Below are positions 61,218 through 64,000 of a DNA stretch of 64,000 nt, piece by piece. The DNA is from Populus alba (Eukaryota; Streptophyta; Magnoliopsida; Malpighiales; Salicaceae), in assembly GCF_005239225.2 (NCBI RefSeq), contig NC_133293.1:7904333-7968332 (forward strand), written 5' to 3'. The notes below the pieces were generated by a model. That model did not search any database. It saw only the letters and a program-made list of their open reading frames with translations, and was not told the origin of the DNA. Position 1 is the first letter of the stretch, and each line of letters begins with the position of its first letter. Position numbers and translations under genes: made by a program.

Positions 61218-62595
61218 TGTAATATTTTGAAAAGAAAAGGAAACATTTTAATAGGGAAATGACAACAATACACTTGAAAGAGTAAGTTTTAGGTATAAAT
61301 GATTGAATGACACTTTGGTAATTTTCATAACAATTGGTAAATATAAAAAGAAAAAAGAAAAAAAAATACAAGAAGAATCAAATTTGAAGAGAGAAAACCG
61401 AGAGTAAAAAAGAAGACGAAGAGAAAAGGATAAAGAATTGGAGAAAATAAGTTTATAAGGTAAGATTTATGCTTTAATGTGTATAATTATTGGTATTCAT
61501 TAAGATTTTAAATTTGTTAAGATTTAGAGTTTTGAAGTGTTTTGAGTTAGATTGGTGAGTTGATTGAAATGTTATGGATTGATTGTTATGGGTAATGGTT
61601 TAATTGGTTGGTTTTTAAATGATTTTGTTAAGAATAATGATTTTGAAATTAATTGGTTTAATTGATGTATTAGGTGTAAGAAATTATTAAAAAAAACCTT
61701 GCTAGAAATACTATATAGAAGTGTCTTGAGGTTGAGGATGGTGAAATTTCAATTTGGTCCCTTATTTATAAAAATTACAGTTTAGTTCTCAAACTTTAAA
61801 AGGAATTGCAAATTGGTCCCTAGAACATAATTGGAGATTCTGGATATAATTGAGAATGAATTATCGGTAAGATTTCAGTATAATTATGAATTTATGACAT
61901 TTTCAGTTTGGTCTTCTAAATTTGGCAAAATTACAATTGTTGGGAAGAGTAATTTTAGATTTTCAAATGGGTCGTGAATAGTAATTGAGGTTTTTTTGGT
62001 GAAATATTATCAAATTTTATAGTTTTTTTTCTTTTGAATTAGAATGTCAGAAACCATTTGATTTATGGTTTTTTGAAAAAAGAAACAATTTGATTCCTAA
62101 ACATGTCATATAGGGTTATTAGTTAGACCCTAAATTAAATATATTAAATTGACTTTATGTTCCTTTTGAGTTTATTTTGATTATTTTTTTATTCAAATTT
62201 ATTTTACTTGTCATATTATATCGTGTATATATATTAAACGTTATCTACTCACTAAATTGTTGAACTCACCCTCTTGTTATTTTTTTTTTCAGGTTTATAG
62301 TTTTGTTAGCAGGTCATTTTTATTGGACTTTTATAATTTGTTTTTTTATTATTGTAATTAGTATTATTTTTTTTTATTATTCTTAGTTATTACTCCACAC
62401 AATACTGAAATTATATTAAAACAATCAATTTATATTATGAAATTAATTATGTTATAATGTTGTGTAAAATCATGTTTTGATTATTATAAAAAATTTGTAT
62501 GTTTGTTTGGGTTTATACTTGGAGATATAAAAAAAAAACATAAAGAAAGATCTTATCTATGTGGCAGTTATAAAGCGAAGATTTACACCATCACA
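61218..62595 (+). repeat. Gypsy 3' LTR
   Basis: About 1378 bp, collinear with the 5' LTR but with many substitutions and indels. The right end is placed at ATCACA by alignment and is approximate. Confidence 0.8.
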
Positions 62596-62820
62596 AAATA
62601 ACAATCAGAAAGGATCAGCAGATTACCGACACGTTTAAAGGAATTAAATTTGTTTGGGAGTTTGTATGTACTGAAAACCAACAACTATTGTTGATAATGG
62701 AAGTGGAAGCCGCTCCTGTAGAGGTTGCAGAAGAACCCACGAAGCTTTCGATGCTGCAGTCACAGGGGCCAGGGCTGCTCGAAAGTAAAAAAAATTATAT
62801 AAAGCAGTAAGAAAATAAAG

Positions 62821-62893
62821 CGCCCACCGTGGGGCTCGAACCCACGACCACAAGGTTAAGAGCCTTGCGCTCTACCAACTGAGCTAGACGGGC
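62821..62893 (-). tRNA. tRNA-Lys (anticodon CTT)
   Basis: 73 nt on the minus strand. The acceptor stem GCCCGTC pairs with GGTGGGC (with G-T pairs) and the discriminator is G. The D arm has AGCTCAGTTGGTAGAGC. The anticodon stem CAAGG/CCTTG encloses loop CTCTTAA with anticodon CTT. The T arm has GTGGG-TTCGAGC-CCCAC. No intron. A T-rich stretch follows 3' of the gene (ATTTTC just downstream), suited to polymerase III termination. Decodes AAG. Confidence 0.96.
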
Positions 62894-63486
62894 TTGTTGA
62901 CGTAATCTTTTGACAATAATTAATAATCCAATATGAACTTATCATTACATTAAATTCTTGAACCCTGATATCGAAGAATCCACCATTGATTTCTTTGAGA
63001 TTTTGACTTTGATAGTGGACTCTGGTGTGAATTCTTGTTTAAATGAAAGCTCGTCCACGAGGACTCCTCAGGGCTCGGACATAAGGATTTTTTTTATTTT
63101 AATTTTTTTAATACATTTTTAAATAAAAATTTAAAAAACAATTACAACCACACTTTCAAACCACCTCTAAAAAACCATAGATGCAGCAGCTTCTTCCACG
63201 TTCTATGATATTAGATAATTGGCGGTGATGTGGGATTTTAGCCTTTAAAAAATTAGGGGTATGAAGACGACACAAAGTTGTTTTACTATAAGGCTAATCT
63301 ACCAAGGCTTCCATTATAATTTGCATATATGGTACATGCATTCCTACCTGAAGAGGAAGGCAAAGAAAAGAACAAAATCCATGCTTACAAGGGCCTGTAC
63401 ACCTCTTCTTCCCTATGAAAAGAAAAACAAATAATGCCCCCAAGACAGAAGAAAGGAAAAAGACAGAAGAAATTTACAACACCAAC
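62894..63486. other. Spacer between the tRNA and the U-box gene
   Basis: Contains an AT-rich short repeat remnant at about 63085-63175 (AATACATTTTTAAATAAAAA / CAATTACAACCACAC). The part beyond about 63350 is probably 3' UTR of the U-box gene. No gene. Confidence 0.5.
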
Positions 63487-64000
63487 TTAACACTGGTAAA
63501 CTGAGTAGCTCTTGCTCTTCCAAAAAACGCTTATAGCTTTCCCCATCTTTCTTCTTGAGACAGATTTGCATAGCGGCTTTGTTTCAGGAGCAGGCATGGA
63601 CATGGAACTACTTTCAATTCGCTGAAAGCGCACCTCAGCAGGTGATTGATCTTGCTGAAAGCACACCTCAGCAGATGGTTGATCTCGCTGCCGCTGCTCC
63701 CGAAACAGCATCAGAAGTTTCTGCGCTTTCTCTTTCCCTCTTGTGGTCCCATTCACCGAGATTGAGACCAGCGCAGGTATAACTCCTTCTTGCAGGACCA
63801 ATTGACTACCCTTCTCACTCCCATTGCACAAAATGTAAAGGCAAGCAACAGCCTGCTCCTGCTCTATGGGTTCGCCAGTGTCTAATATAGTCGCTAGCCC
63901 GCTAATAAGGCCAGAGGCAGACAGCATTTCATCTTTTGCTGATTGACTACAAGCTAAATTTATCAGCACTGCTATAGATTTTTCTATCCATGCATGATCA
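63487..64000 (-). CDS. U-box/ARM-repeat E3 ubiquitin ligase, C-terminal end (partial, PUB45/PUB6-like)
   Basis: The frame is open to the window edge at 64000 and ends at 63487. Seen: armadillo-type repeats (KSIAVLINLACSQ, EQEQAVACLYILCNGSEKGSQLVLQEGVIPALVSISVNGT), then GKEKAQKLLMLFREQRQRDQP, a low-complexity linker and the tail KSVSRRKMGKAISVFWKSKSYSVYQC. That tail closely resembles the end of Arabidopsis plant U-box proteins of the PUB45/PUB6/PUB7 group (from memory). The ARM region usually binds substrate or regulators; the U-box itself is outside the window. The linker holds a 33-bp tandem duplication (63621-63653 and 63654-63686) coding for an 11-residue repeat. Confidence 0.92.
   Translation of the reverse strand, partial: DHAWIEKSIAVLINLACSQSAKDEMLSASGLISGLATILDTGEPIEQEQAVACLYILCNGSEKGSQLVLQEGVIPALVSISVNGTTRGKEKAQKLLMLFREQRQRDQPSAEVCFQQDQSPAEVRFQRIESSSMSMPAPETKPLCKSVSRRKMGKAISVFWKSKSYSVYQC

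Larger units (their letters stand above)
57149..62595 (+). mobile_element. Ty3/gypsy LTR retrotransposon with internally deleted pol, inside the AAA-ATPase pseudogene
   Basis: About 5.45 kb with LTRs of about 1.4 kb, a near-match initiator tRNA-Met primer site (TGGTATTGGAGCC, 58564-58576) and a purine tract before the 3' LTR. An open gag frame (58792-59838) carries the retrotransposon gag core (PPTFTGMDISEDPQRFLDD...AISWFE...RFLPQSVRDAQ). After it come one intact CX2CX4HX4C knuckle (about 59897), a second broken one, a protease remnant and the N-terminal part of reverse transcriptase (about 60690-61185) with stops. Sequence then passes directly to the purine tract, so the reverse transcriptase active site, RNase H and integrase are gone. 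Target duplication AAGTA/AAATA is imperfect. LTR divergence is visibly higher than in the copia element. Confidence 0.9.
56878..62789 (+). pseudogene. Second AAA-ATPase copy, split by a gypsy element and internally deleted
   Basis: Left piece 56878-57148 parallels 48977 to about 49290 of the first copy (ATGTTTTCT..., GTGCTCAAAGAAGTCCAGAC, TTTCCAAAGATCCAGGGGAC) with a lost base near 57060 and other indels. The right piece, 62596-62789, resumes at ACAATCAGAAAGG...GATTACCGACACGTTTAAAGG. It runs into the TGTACTGAAAACCAACA region, then jumps directly to the part matching 50297 onward (ATGGAAGTGGAAG...GAGGTTGCAGAAGA). About 0.9 kb containing the whole ATP-binding core is therefore missing. Nothing functional remains. 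Confidence 0.9.

Overview
The window is nuclear DNA of a woody eudicot. Intron-rich plant gene families, AT-rich spacers, Ty1/copia and Ty3/gypsy elements, hAT remnants, MITEs and a tRNA-derived SINE all point that way. The short terminal-inverted-repeat families and the protein sequences look most like poplar/willow (Salicaceae); that is inference, and no database search was run.

Layout. 1-3.1 kb: first eight exons of a DEAH-box RNA helicase (minus strand, runs off the left edge). 4.6-9.7 kb: four-exon ankyrin-repeat protein (minus). 9.8-14.9 kb: repeat-rich spacer. 15.0-17.6 kb: mitochondrial complex I 51-kDa subunit (plus), whose first coding exon is only the ATG. 19.7-23.1 kb: broken copy of a nucleotide-sugar transporter carrying nested insertions. 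24.6-27.3 kb: decayed chromovirus 3' half with one LTR. 28.4-30.3 kb: the apparently intact GONST3/GGLT1-type transporter (minus). 30.4-36.2 kb: AT-rich spacer with a segmental duplication. 36.2-43.4 kb: eight-exon NT-C2 domain protein (plus). 43.4-45.8 kb: spacer with a SINE and a 137-bp tandem duplication. 45.9-47.3 kb: plant-specific protein of unknown function (plus). 48.9-62.8 kb: a BCS1-type AAA-ATPase copy with two frameshifts, a complete young but defective copia element, and a second AAA-ATPase fragment split by a gypsy element. 62.8 kb: tRNA-Lys(CTT). 63.5-64 kb: C-terminal end of a U-box/ARM E3 ligase (minus, runs off the right edge).

The genes are unrelated housekeeping and regulatory genes (RNA processing, respiration, Golgi nucleotide-sugar import, ubiquitination), and nothing suggests a gene cluster. 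The main interest is structural. Two genes (transporter, AAA-ATPase) each have a decayed local duplicate that served as a landing site for transposons, so insertion order can be read. There are also unusual gene-structure details: a start-codon-only exon and a GC-AG intron. I found no convincing undescribed biological system.
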